From NCBI GenBank assembly GCA_015499985.1, contig JAAAUF010001071.1:1-12903 (forward strand): a stretch of 12,903 nucleotides of DNA, given 5' to 3'. Of this stretch, positions 1-7,882 are shown in pieces. The notes under the pieces are model-generated. The model was not told where the DNA came from, did not search any database, and saw only the letters and a program-made list of their open reading frames with translations. The stretch's first letter is position 1. Each line of letters begins with the position of its first letter. This DNA comes from Haplosporangium gracile. Its lineage: Eukaryota; Mortierellomycota; Mortierellomycetes; Mortierellales; Mortierellaceae. Both the position numbers and the translations under genes were made by a program.

Positions 1-114
1 TGGTTTGCTTACGATAGGTTGGTAGAATTTTGTCAGGCGCGGGTTGCCATGGTTATTGAAGATGAGGACGGACTTGATCATGTTTTGTCGTATATAATGT
101 ATTTTCCTTGTTAA
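1..114 (+). CDS. Possible 3' end of an unidentified plus-strand gene
   Basis: Frame 1 is open from the window edge for 37 codons and ends at TAA 112-114. The peptide is of normal mixed composition (for example RLVEFCQARVAMVIEDEDG), unlike the low-complexity spacer around it, so it may be the C-terminus of a protein whose body lies outside the window. A GT at 90-91 and a long pyrimidine tract ending in TTATAG at 143-148 could form a 59-base intron. If it is spliced, only the last few residues change, because the next exon reaches TGA within about a dozen bases. I do not recognise the family. The piece is short, so chance openness cannot be excluded. Confidence 0.4.
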   Translation, partial: WFAYDRLVEFCQARVAMVIEDEDGLDHVLSYIMYFPC

Positions 115-591
115 TGTGTTTTTTTCTTTTTTTTCCCTTTCGTTATAGTCTTCTGTTTTGAAAGATGGTCGTTGTGGTCGATGGTGTTCCTGTACAGTGG
201 TGGCGGTCCTGCGGGATTGTCGTTGATGGTTTGATGGTGAAGCGAAGGAGAGAGCGTGAGTCGTGGCAGACTAAAAAAAAAAAAATTACCAACGCTGTTG
301 CTCAGCCCGACAGACAAAAAGTCCCAAAGATACCAACAGCAAAATATGTAGCTGCAGTAACCACCTACGGACACGCCTAGAAGCAAACAGTCAACTATTG
401 TTTTCAACTGAAGGTGACAGCAAGAAAGAGACACAATTTCTAGTTTTATTGTACTGTACAAGGTCGGATGCCAATGAAATGAGGTATTAAGTTGAAGAAA
501 ATGACAAAAAATAGTAAATGGAAGAAGGAATAAATAAAGGGCAGGAAGTTGTTGCGAGCGACGTCTAGACACTATACAAGGTTGCATTTGT
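115..591. other. Spacer between convergent genes; 3' UTR sequence
   Basis: This stretch lies between the possible gene end at 114 and the stop of the minus-strand gene at 592. It holds T-rich and A-rich runs (for example 276-286) and a plus-strand AATAAATAAA at 529-538. An open frame at 165-380 is short and of odd composition (valine run, then basic stretch) and I do not call it. The right part is the likely 3' UTR of the lyase-like gene. Confidence 0.5.
445..450 (-). terminator. Poly(A) signal AATAAA of the lyase-like gene
   Basis: On the minus strand AATAAA occurs about 140 nt downstream of the stop at 592. It is immediately preceded by TGTACAGTACA (460-450), which contains the UGUA core that cleavage factor I binds in eukaryotic 3' ends. 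That a hexamer and a UGUA element sit together at a plausible distance supports its use, but the cleavage site is not shown by the sequence. Confidence 0.5.
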
Positions 592-2211
592 TTATGCAAA
601 GAAGACACCCAGGAGGACAGCAAAGACAGAGAAAACCAAACTCTCAAGAACTGCTCTCGATCCGACAATTTTGCCACCAGCGCGACTAATCCCACCATTG
701 CCCTCATACAACTTGGCGGGATCCCCAACACTCAACTGCATATTCCGAAAGAGAACACTAGTATCCACGGGGGTCGCATAATTAGGCGTGTTGCCACCAA
801 AGAATGTCGAGAACATTAACCCCTGAAAGCCCACCATCCCTGTCGTCCTGTAGGGAACCGAGTTCATGGAAATGGATTTCAGGCCGTTGATGTAGACATC
901 AAGGATGCCGTTGTTGAGACCCGCGGGTTCGTTGAGTTGCATAACCATGTCGATGCGGGTCCAGGTGCCTGGGGGAAAGTAGAGGAGGCCTCGGCCGATG
1001 GATTTCCCGAATTGGTCGTTGCAATAGACATTCGAGTTCTTGCAAAAGTCCGAGTTATCTGACACTGGGATATATGCATATACTGTCGAGTGCAGAGGCA
1101 AGGGTAAGTGGACAAAAAGAAACAAAAAAAAAAAAAAACGTTAGAAACATCTTCTCATTGACAATGGAGAATAGAGAATAGTTGCTGTCTTTTTTCTGGT
1201 GTCAGAACAATAACCGCTTTTGTTCATTCTCTACTGTCTCGCTTCAATTCAGCCAGCCATACAAACGTATAGTATTCAACAGAGTAAAAAAAAATTACCT
1301 TCTCCGCCTCCGTCCTGGCGCCACATCAGCCGCATGCTCAAACAGTTCTCCCCCGTCGACTGGTTGCCCCCCGAACAGGTATGGGAGTTGCCTCCATAGA
1401 TCCCTGGCAGCTTGCCTCCTATTTCATACAAAAACAATCGATCCAATCAAAGACCATCATAACGACAATGAGAAACAAACACAGGGCAGGGTGTGTTAGG
1501 GGCGTGAGCGGACACGAGTTTTGCTGACAAGAAAAAAAAGGAGTTGAATCACGTTGCGTTCTTTTTTTCTCTGTCTTTGAATTGTTAATGAGCAAAGAGT
1601 GTGAATTTACCCAAGACCCAGTTGAATCCACTAGGGAATGCAACGTCGTAGCTGATCATCATTTTCTCATAGGGCGTGTCATCACCAAAGGGTATGGCGT
1701 AGAAGGAGGTCCCGCCGGTGATGGGTCCGGCCTTGTGTGCATAGGATCCCTTTGGATAATTTATCTGCAACGCTTGGTTGTTTGCGTTAACCGTGGAGTT
1801 GTTGTTACTGCTGAGTGTTGGTGCCGGTGTTGATGAGGGAGAAGAGGGGAAGGGGTTGGCGACAAAGGAGATATCATTAGCGCCCACAGCGATGGTCTTA
1901 TAGTTGGTTGACCAGTTATGCAGAATGTATCCGACGCCGGTGTCGACTCCTGGTTGAGTGGCGTTGACACCTGCAGCGGCGATGGGTGTGCTAGGCATGG
2001 GCGCGACCCAATTCTTGACAAAGCCATATTGGGAGAAGAGTTGGTCGTGTGTCAGAGGTGCCTCTGCTGCGACAAGGTAGTTATTGCTGGTTGTGTAGGA
2101 GGTACTGAGGAGACATGATATGAGGAAGAGGATGAGTGTGAAGGAAGACGAGGGAGAGGGAGAAGAAGAAGAGAGGGAGAGGTGCTTCTTCCCTGAGAGA
2201 AGAGTAGCCAT
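592..2211 (-). CDS. Secreted, probably GPI-anchored polysaccharide lyase family 14-like protein
   Basis: Three exons on the minus strand, 2211-1611, 1418-1299 and 1082-592, join in frame (both introns phase 1, GT-AG, 192 and 216 bp) to give 403 residues. Residues 24-37 are a hydrophobic core (FTLILFLISCLLST) behind a serine-rich N-terminus, fitting a signal peptide or signal anchor. Residues about 52-360 form the domain. GGKLPGIYGG (201-210), a cysteine pair around 215/226, RLMWR (230-234), GRGLLYFPPGTW (270-281) and FSTFFGG (331-337) match what I know of fungal PL14-like proteins, which cleave uronic-acid polymers by beta-elimination in related enzymes. N-glycosylation sequons are present (such as NNST at 137-140). 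The last 18 or so residues are hydrophobic with no charged tail, after a Gly/Ser-rich stretch at 369-382, as in GPI-anchor signals. Substrate and activity are inferred. The upstream open frame to 2688 is CT-rich leader, so I start at 2211. Confidence 0.82.
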
Positions 2212-2288
2212 GTGCGTAATGAATGTGATAGGAGGGAAAGGGAAAGTGCAATTAATTAGGGTGAGGGTCGGATAATCTATACTAATGC

Positions 2289-2560
2289 AGGAGGGAAGGG
2301 AAAGGAAAGGAAGGGAAGGGAAGGGAGGAAGGGGGTCTGAACGGGTTTGTCTGGTTCTCGGGGTATTTGAAAGGGGAAAGGAAGGGTAAGGAAAGAATAT
2401 GAGGTAACAAACAAAGAAGAGAAGCGAGAAAAGAAAGCCGAGAAAGGAGAAGAAAGGAACAAAAAAGAAAAAGGAAGAGGAGCAGGTTTTATGGAAAAAG
2501 GGAATGAGAAAGAATGAGCAAGAGGAGTGAACAACGAGGAGGAAGGAGAGGAGCGGGAGT
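2289..2560 (+). repeat. Purine-rich (plus strand) low-complexity tract with G-quadruplex motif
   Basis: The plus strand is almost pure G and A for most of this stretch, which makes the coding strand of the lyase-like gene a CT-rich leader or promoter. GGG runs at 2313-2315, 2318-2320, 2323-2325 and 2331-2335, with loops of 2, 2 and 5 bases, satisfy the usual intramolecular G-quadruplex pattern. The G/A blocks are also mirror-symmetric, as in triplex-forming DNA. The tract sits about 80-350 bp upstream of the start codon at 2211. Formation in the cell is not shown. Confidence 0.6.
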
Positions 2561-4147
2561 GAGCAACAACAGGCTGTCCTATTCAGGGCTAAAAAATAAT
2601 GGCAATTAGTTGCTCCGTCGAGTGGACGAAAAAAAAAAGGTTCAAAGAGCGATTTGGCACTGATGGATGGTGCCTGAATAATCAACAATCAGTTCCTGGT
2701 ACCTGAGATACAAAACAAAAAAAGTGGATCGAAAAAGGGTAGACTTTGACTGTGAAAGGTGAGACGAAACGGTCGTGAAAAACAAGGAAGAGATATCCAC
2801 AAGAAGCTAAACAAGGAACACCTTCCTGTCCTAAAGCCCAATGGTACTCAGTCACAATGACGACGGATGGGGGGAAAGGAAGGCAGACAGGGAAAGTCAT
2901 GGCAGGTTGCCAAGAAAAGAAGAAAGCCCTCCTTCTGACGACGTCAAGTTGAATCAGGGCGTGCATCTTGTCAACAAAGAAGCATCCAGTCATAATCAAC
3001 GAGACGTCCATGCGAGTTTCGAAATGTATGTCACTTGTGTTCCTTGTCCAAGTGTGTGCCATGATTGCTAATCTTGGCTGTTCACCTGCATTTCTACTCT
3101 CAAAATAGCCACTTGGTAGTATTGCTCGAAATGAGCCCTTTTCTTCCCTATTAGTAGTATATAGTACTGTCGCACCCTAGCCTAGCCTAACGTATCTACA
3201 CCTCCTCCGTTGGCAATTTGTTGTTCCTTCGGTACATGATGCTATTACAAGTAAAACGTTGTCAAACAGACTCCCCTGGACAAAAGAGCCTCAGAGTCTT
3301 TACGATGAGACCCAGTGCGAGCTTACTATTGTTTAATTAAATGTCAGCTTGTGAGGGACTGTCTGTCGCTTCCATGGAATTCGGCTGTAGGGATGGAGGA
3401 AGGTTCAGTAGTGTGTCAGTTGTTCCAGCAGTCAGGCACAGGGATACAAAACACATTTGTTTCATTTAGGGATGCTTGTCCTAGGAAGAGGCTTGGTTTC
3501 TGCAGGGTTCATTGCAAGGGGAATTCTTCGTATTTCTAGTCAAGCTTTATGAAAATAGCGGTAGAAGGAGTCTTAGGAGAGGTGGCATGACAGACGTCAA
3601 TTGAACGATTTGACTGTACTGTACATAATCCCTGTCTGTCTCACTATGGTCTCCCACTCTTCCTCTTACTTGATTGTATATCCCCTAAGGCTATGAGAAG
3701 GGATAGCTACTTCATTGGTAAGGTGAGGGCGCAGCACTGACATAGATTGATGATGTGTCCTTGGGAGGAGTCGACACAAGCTCGAAACGACACGTCAGAA
3801 GGAGGTCTGTATGCGAGCGCATAAGAAAGTGAGTGAATAGAGGAAGGAGTGTCAGGTTGACCATCGCTCGTTTTAATTTTCGACTGTTAACGAGGGATTA
3901 AGGAAGAGAGATGTCCCTTTGTCGGGTACAGAATGTGATCGAAGGAAAGAAGGAGGGGTTCTTAATCGACACAGCTTCTTTGAAAGTATCCATTTTGCAC
4001 TGCGCCTTTCCTTGCTTTCCCCTTGCGGACTAGCAAAAAGAGACTGCCACTTGTCACCCCTCCGCTCGAGTACCCTGTTTCTGAGTGCGGGTTTAGGAAG
4101 AGGTGGCAAAGGAGAGGATTCCCATATGGCGAAGCACTCTCTTGTCC
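2561..4147. other. Long intergenic region, no supported gene
   Basis: About 1.6 kb lies between divergent genes. Open frames exist (2682-3062 minus, 2841-3071 plus, 3315-3539 plus, 3873-4181 minus), but they overlap each other and lack recognisable domains, splice logic or coding-like composition. I see no tRNA boxes, terminal inverted repeats or transposon-like proteins. The right end grades into the promoter of the gene at 4677. A TGTACATA motif occurs at 3620-3627 outside any transcript I can define. Confidence 0.5.
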
Positions 4148-4264
4148 ATTGGAGTATCCTCGAGTGTCGTTCTTCTGTCAACCCCTACCGATCATCTACC
4201 ATAGGCGATAAGCTGCGGTCATGCTCGCTGTCACAGACCATTCACGAACAAAGTGAGATAAATA
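4148..4264 (+). promoter_or_regulatory. Likely promoter of the 4677 gene: inverted CCAAT box and TATA-like box
   Basis: ATTGG at 4148-4152 is an inverted CCAAT box, and ATAAATA at 4258-4264 is TATA-like, about 105 bp further down. A CT-rich initiator-like stretch begins at 4267. Between 4223 and the start codon at 4677 no ATG occurs, which fits a transcript starting roughly 4290-4360. The assignment is from motif spacing only. Confidence 0.4.
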
Positions 4265-4676
4265 GGGTCCTCTCTCTCTCTCCTTCCCGCTTTCTTTTTG
4301 TCTTTATTCCCTTTCTTCTTTCCTTGTCCTCCCTATCGCTACTCACCCCTGCACCCATTCGCTTACACTCCCATTCACATTCACTCACTTTAGCCATCTT
4401 CCTTTGTTGCATTCACATCTCACCTCGCTGCCTTTTGCTCAATTCACTCGAAACTCGCGCTCATCCCCACGCTGCGTACTGAACCTTACTTTACTCACTT
4501 AAACTCAGCGTCAACTCAAACACACTCTTCTCCCCCCTACTTCCCTGCTCCGGCGCGCTTTTGTACCTCATCTTTCCCTGCAAACGTACCGCTCTGCTCA
4601 TTTTTGTCACACTATACCATCGCACAAAATAATAACACGTCCACCTTCATAACCACAACAGCAACAACCAACAACC
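4265..4676 (+). other. Pyrimidine-rich then CA-rich ATG-free 5' leader
   Basis: The coding strand is very poor in G: first CT repeats, then CA-rich sequence (CACAACAGCAACAACC) directly before the start codon. There is no ATG in the whole stretch. This is the look of a long unstructured fungal 5' UTR. The plus-strand open frame at 3919-4482 runs through it, but its product is an artefact of CT-rich sequence, which cannot spell stop codons easily. Confidence 0.5.
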
Positions 4677-5738
4677 ATGGGTGAACACCACAGCGACACA
4701 ACCAACGATGCCGCTTCGTCGTCTGCTGCAATCAGTCTCAGTAAGAGCACCAGCGATGATGACCTGACGTCTTATATCGGTGGCTCACTCTCGCCATCCT
4801 TCAAGGCCAAGATCATGATCTCTGACAACAATAGCCATAACAGTGTAGAGGACTGTGATGTCGATATGGCAATGGAGGGTGTGGAGCTTGAGGTTACTTC
4901 ACTGACTGTTCAGAGCATGACGACGACGAGTACGTGTCCACAACAATTACAGACGACGACGAACGATTTCTCGGCGGCGGCATCGACCTCAACTTTTCCC
5001 TCGTCTGAACCATTGCTTGCTGTTGCTGCTGGCACTATTGGTGTTGAGACCGAGTTGCTGCATGAGCAAGCATCACCACTTGTGGATATGGCGACAGCAA
5101 CATCATCATCAACAGCGACAGGCAGTTTGACGTTACAAACGGAACAGAGTGAACTGATGAAGGGCGCTGATGGAAACACCGAGACTATCATCCCGCCACT
5201 TAATCAGAACAAGGGCACTGATCAAATTAACCAAGAGGTTGAAGAGGATGAGGAGAATGATGACAGGAGCAACGATGATGATAACGACGATGCACAAGGA
5301 TTGAACGAAGGTACAACATACCCAAGTGATCGTTCTTTTGTCAATATAGACCATTCTTCCAAACGAGCAACTCACCAACAATCATCCCCCATATTAGAAC
5401 CCTCGATGATCGTGACAGCGGACGCCATCTACTCTGCAGTACCCATCTCATCAAAGCTGCACATCTTCCCACATTCCAGCAAAGGATTCAACTGGAACCA
5501 GGACCACTTTTTGAAGCCTCACCAGCGCCGGAATTTGGGTGTGGATGAGCTCCACAGTGCGTTCAACACCAGTATCGGAGGCATTGTTCGATCAGAAAGC
5601 GGCACCAGCAGTAGCAGCACTGGCACCAGTAGCAGCAGGAGTAGCAGCAATAATGAAGGTGGCATGTCGGCCATCCGGGTGCATGAGATTCGCCTTGACC
5701 AAGACGAGACGGATCAAATCCTTCCTCGTTATTCCTAG
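4677..5738 (+). CDS. Unrecognised, largely disordered serine/acidic-rich protein (353 aa)
   Basis: A single uninterrupted frame runs from an ATG in strong context (A at -3, G at +4) to TAG 5736-5738. Residues 1-160 are rich in Ser, Thr and Ala. Residues 187-205 are a highly acidic stretch (EVEEDEEN followed by Asp/Asn repeats). Residues 305-326 are a Ser/Gly/Thr low-complexity run. Two blocks look better ordered: residues 258-296, containing KGFNWNQDHFLKPHQRR (269-285), and the C-terminal VHEIRLDQDETDQILPRY (335-352). There is no signal peptide, membrane segment or catalytic motif that I can see. The layout suggests a soluble regulatory or scaffold protein that acts through short motifs, but I do not recognise the family. 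Openness over 1 kb, the start context and the codon usage make a real gene likely. Confidence 0.75.
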   Translation: MGEHHSDTTNDAASSSAAISLSKSTSDDDLTSYIGGSLSPSFKAKIMISDNNSHNSVEDCDVDMAMEGVELEVTSLTVQSMTTTSTCPQQLQTTTNDFSAAASTSTFPSSEPLLAVAAGTIGVETELLHEQASPLVDMATATSSSTATGSLTLQTEQSELMKGADGNTETIIPPLNQNKGTDQINQEVEEDEENDDRSNDDDNDDAQGLNEGTTYPSDRSFVNIDHSSKRATHQQSSPILEPSMIVTADAIYSAVPISSKLHIFPHSSKGFNWNQDHFLKPHQRRNLGVDELHSAFNTSIGGIVRSESGTSSSSTGTSSSRSSSNNEGGMSAIRVHEIRLDQDETDQILPRYS

Positions 5739-5888
5739 AAACGGTCGTCAGGAGGAGGATATTAAGGAGAGAAAGAAAAAAAATAATAATGACTGAGGCT
5801 GAGTCTCCGATGGAATCCTCCTTTTTTTTCGCCTGCAGTTTTCTTTTTGAAAGGACCGAGAGGCTGTTCATAGTTTCAACAACATTTT

Positions 5889-5896
5889 TGTACATA
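5889..5896 (+). promoter_or_regulatory. PUF-type element UGUACAUA in 3' UTR
   Basis: TGTACATA, 151 nt after the stop of the disordered-protein gene, matches the UGUANAUA consensus bound by Pumilio/PUF proteins, and the following AAATAC resembles a weak poly(A) context. It could mark post-transcriptional control or simply serve as the UGUA upstream element of 3' processing. One 8-base match alone is weak evidence. Confidence 0.35.
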
Positions 5897-6097
5897 AATA
5901 CACGTAGTTTTTTTTTGCACGTCCAACACTACATTCTATTGTAGAATAAGCAGTCGGTAACAGATATGAAGAGTCGATTGATTTAATTTGAGTCAGGACA
6001 GCTGCGGTTGCAGTTGAGTGTGCATGTGTGCAACCACCATTGTCGATTATCATTGATAACTTGATGCTATGTCTGAAATGTAATTATTTTTTATCTG

Positions 6098-6103
6098 TTT
6101 ATT
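6098..6103 (-). terminator. Poly(A) signal AATAAA of the small-protein gene
   Basis: AATAAA on the minus strand lies 26 nt downstream of the stop codon at 6131-6129, within an A/T-rich stretch. The short 3' UTR it implies is plausible, but cleavage is not demonstrated by sequence alone. Confidence 0.45.
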
Positions 6104-6128
6104 TTTTGCATGTTACCAAAGAAAGATG

Positions 6129-6646
6129 TTACTTATCGTTAGAGGCAGCGGCGGAGGCCTCTTCATCAGCAATGGCCTGGTCGCGTTCGGCTCGAAGTCG
6201 CGCAAGACGGGTAGCGTTTCTCTTCAAGAGGATCCTCCGGACATTAGCCTTTTCGATATCTGCCATCTCGTGCCAGTTTTCAATTCTTGACATCGTCCCG
6301 TTTTCGTTCACAACTAAAAATTGACATTGAAAAAGTGTAAGTATAAAAGAAATTTCCTTGGTAAGATGAAGAAGATCAAATTAGCGTGTATGTGATTTGT
6401 GAGAAGTGATATAAAGAAAGGAAGGATGAAAAACGTACCAATGGGCCCAAGGAGATCGAGTTTGATATCTTGGCCATTGACTTCGAGTGTAGGCGCGCCG
6501 CTGCTCATCGAAGAAAAGTCGCCTGGTGCGGGGAGGGCCAAGACAGGTTTTGAGGAAAAGTCTTCCTGGTGTTCTTCGGTCTGGTCATTCTGGTTGTTGT
6601 TGTTCGTTGCTGGTGGCTGTTGTGATGAAGAAGAGGAAGAAGACAT
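6129..6646 (-). CDS. Small conserved-looking fungal protein of unknown function (130 aa)
   Basis: Exon 1 (6646-6439) and exon 2 (6313-6129) join through a 125-bp GT-AG phase 1 intron (donor GTACGT, acceptor TTTTTAG) and give 130 residues. The first 55 residues are low complexity (Ser, Gln, Asn, Glu). The conserved-looking core starts at about residue 53 (TLEVNGQDIKLDLLGPI) and crosses the splice to VVNENGTMSRIENWHEM (70-86), then IEKANVRRILLKRNATRL (89-106) and an alpha-helical Ala/Glu-rich tail. A core of the form GP-VVN-x-DGT-SRI-NW followed by a basic helix is, as I recall, shared by uncharacterised small proteins of many fungi. That the core is restored exactly across the splice supports the model. 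Start 6646 has A at -3. An in-frame ATG at 6763 would add 39 residues (see findings). Confidence 0.75.
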
Positions 6647-7357
6647 TCTGTAAAGGAGAGCTGAATGCAAAGGGAGGGGTTTTTGAGGAAGAGGGAGGAG
6701 GTAGGAGGAGAAAGTGATGCGCCTTGGTGTGAGGGAGGTGAGGATGCGAATGTGTGGTAGCATGCGCAAAGGTGTGAAGAAGAGTAAGTAGAGAAAAAAA
6801 AAGTTGATCAGGACTGGCTTGTCTGGTGCAGGATAATTTTCAACTGATTTGGAAGGAATTTTCCATATGGTTCTACGCTTTTCCAACAGAGACTTTGCGC
6901 GCGCGACTTTAAAGTATGCTTCGTTTTCTTGGACCTGTCAACAACGATATCGCTGTCATTTTCTTGGATACGGAGGTATCTAATGGATAATAGTCTCAAG
7001 GCAACTGACAGCTATCATTGACGTGCAAATTCGAGACGTTCATGTCAGTACACAAAGAGCTTCCAGGATACGACTCTGATCATGTGACTACTTTGACACA
7101 TTGTTCGAAAAATACAAAAGGCGTGATTGCCATCCATCCATGGTTTTCTTCTTCACCATTCCTATCCGGTTGGGATCACGTATGCTTTAATGAGGGTTTC
7201 ACTGACGAAGCATACTGCTGACACCATATCAGATAACACAGTAGCTCTTTCTTTCCTTCTCGGAGAGATTGCGCTAATTTTTGGAACCACCCATCCTTCT
7301 TCTTTAACATTCGCTCTTTATGAGTGGATGACAACTTGCTTCTTTTCCAAACAAAAA

Positions 7358-7366
7358 TATATAAAT
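7358..7366 (+). promoter_or_regulatory. TATA-like box, possible distal promoter of RPC2
   Basis: TATATAAAT is the best TATA match in the spacer. It lies about 520 bp before the start codon, so using it would need a leader of about 490 nt or a 5' UTR intron. Plus-strand sequence is free of ATG from 7398 onward, which is compatible. The alternative is a TATA-less start inside the CT-rich stretch at 7620-7720. Confidence 0.3.
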
Positions 7367-7763
7367 GGGATGCCGTGGGAAACAGTGCAGTGTGATGAAC
7401 AAAAGCTGGTTAGCTATCTAGCGCGTGTCTGAAGGTGACCCTGACTGACCACTTGACAGTGAGTAGGGTACCCTCCTGGTTCCTTGCGTTTGTCAGCCAG
7501 GCTTCTGGGAAGCGGCTGGACATATTGAATAAGAGTGGGCAAGTGAAAAAGGCGGTCACGAGGAGCGACAAACAAAACAAAATAAAAAAAATCACCTTGA
7601 ACCCTCTTATATTCTGAGCCTCTTGCGCACCTTTGTTCTTGTACTTCCTCCCTTTCTTCATTGTTCTTTTGTTCGCTCGTGTCGACATCCTCTCTTCTCT
7701 CATTCAAGGATAAACTCACCTCGACTTTCGCTCACCGACCCTCAACAGGACACTGAATAGGGA

Positions 7764-7780
7764 TACACACACATACATAC
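7764..7780 (+). repeat. Short (AC)/(ATAC) microsatellite in RPC2 leader
   Basis: A 17-base alternating TACACAC/ATAC run is followed by a good splice-acceptor-like sequence (CTTTACTGTTTTCAG, ending 7795). It is probably neutral leader sequence. Confidence 0.5.
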
Positions 7781-7882
7781 CTTTACTGTTTTCAGCTCCC
7801 CTCATTCACTTCTGTTTACTATAACCTTCGACTCGACCTACTTTACTTTCTACACACCACCCATACCATATCCGAGTCTAGC

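Larger units (their letters stand above)
5739..6128. other. Spacer between convergent genes, 3' UTRs
   Basis: The stop at 5738 and the minus-strand stop at 6129 are 390 bp apart. The sequence is AT-rich with T runs (5822-5829, 5908-5915) and contains the putative regulatory and poly(A) elements listed separately. No gene is supported here. Confidence 0.6.
6647..7882. other. Divergent intergenic region between small-protein gene and RPC2
   Basis: About 1.2 kb contains both promoters. Seen here: CATGTGAC at 7081-7088, which on the minus strand matches the RTCACRTG consensus of Cbf1-type bHLH factors; TATATAAAT at 7358-7366; no ATG on the plus strand from 7398 to 7882; and a CT/CA-rich stretch at 7620-7882 typical of a leader. 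Minus-strand open frames at 7410-7719 are judged chance, as two different frames are open at once. No RNA gene was seen. Confidence 0.5.

Noticed and set aside
2212..2688. In-frame upstream extension of lyase exon 1 (159 extra codons, open to 2688).
   Set aside because: The stretch is pyrimidine-rich on the coding strand, where stop codons are rare by composition. The translation is low-complexity Phe/Ser/Leu/Pro, and a start at 2211 places the signal peptide at the N-terminus.
2682..3071. Overlapping open frames on both strands (126 codons minus, 76 codons plus).
   Set aside because: No recognisable motif, no splice continuation and no coding-like composition; overlapping opposite frames point to chance.
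3919..4482. Plus-strand open frame of 187 codons.
   Set aside because: It runs through the promoter and CT-rich leader of the 4677 gene, overlaps a minus-strand frame at 3873-4181, and shows no domain. The Leu/Ser/His-rich end is what CT/CA-rich DNA encodes.
7410..7719. Two minus-strand open frames of 97 and 101 codons, one with a hydrophobic segment.
   Set aside because: Two frames open over the same DNA in the probable RPC2 leader, with low-complexity Lys/Glu/Arg N-termini; no family seen.
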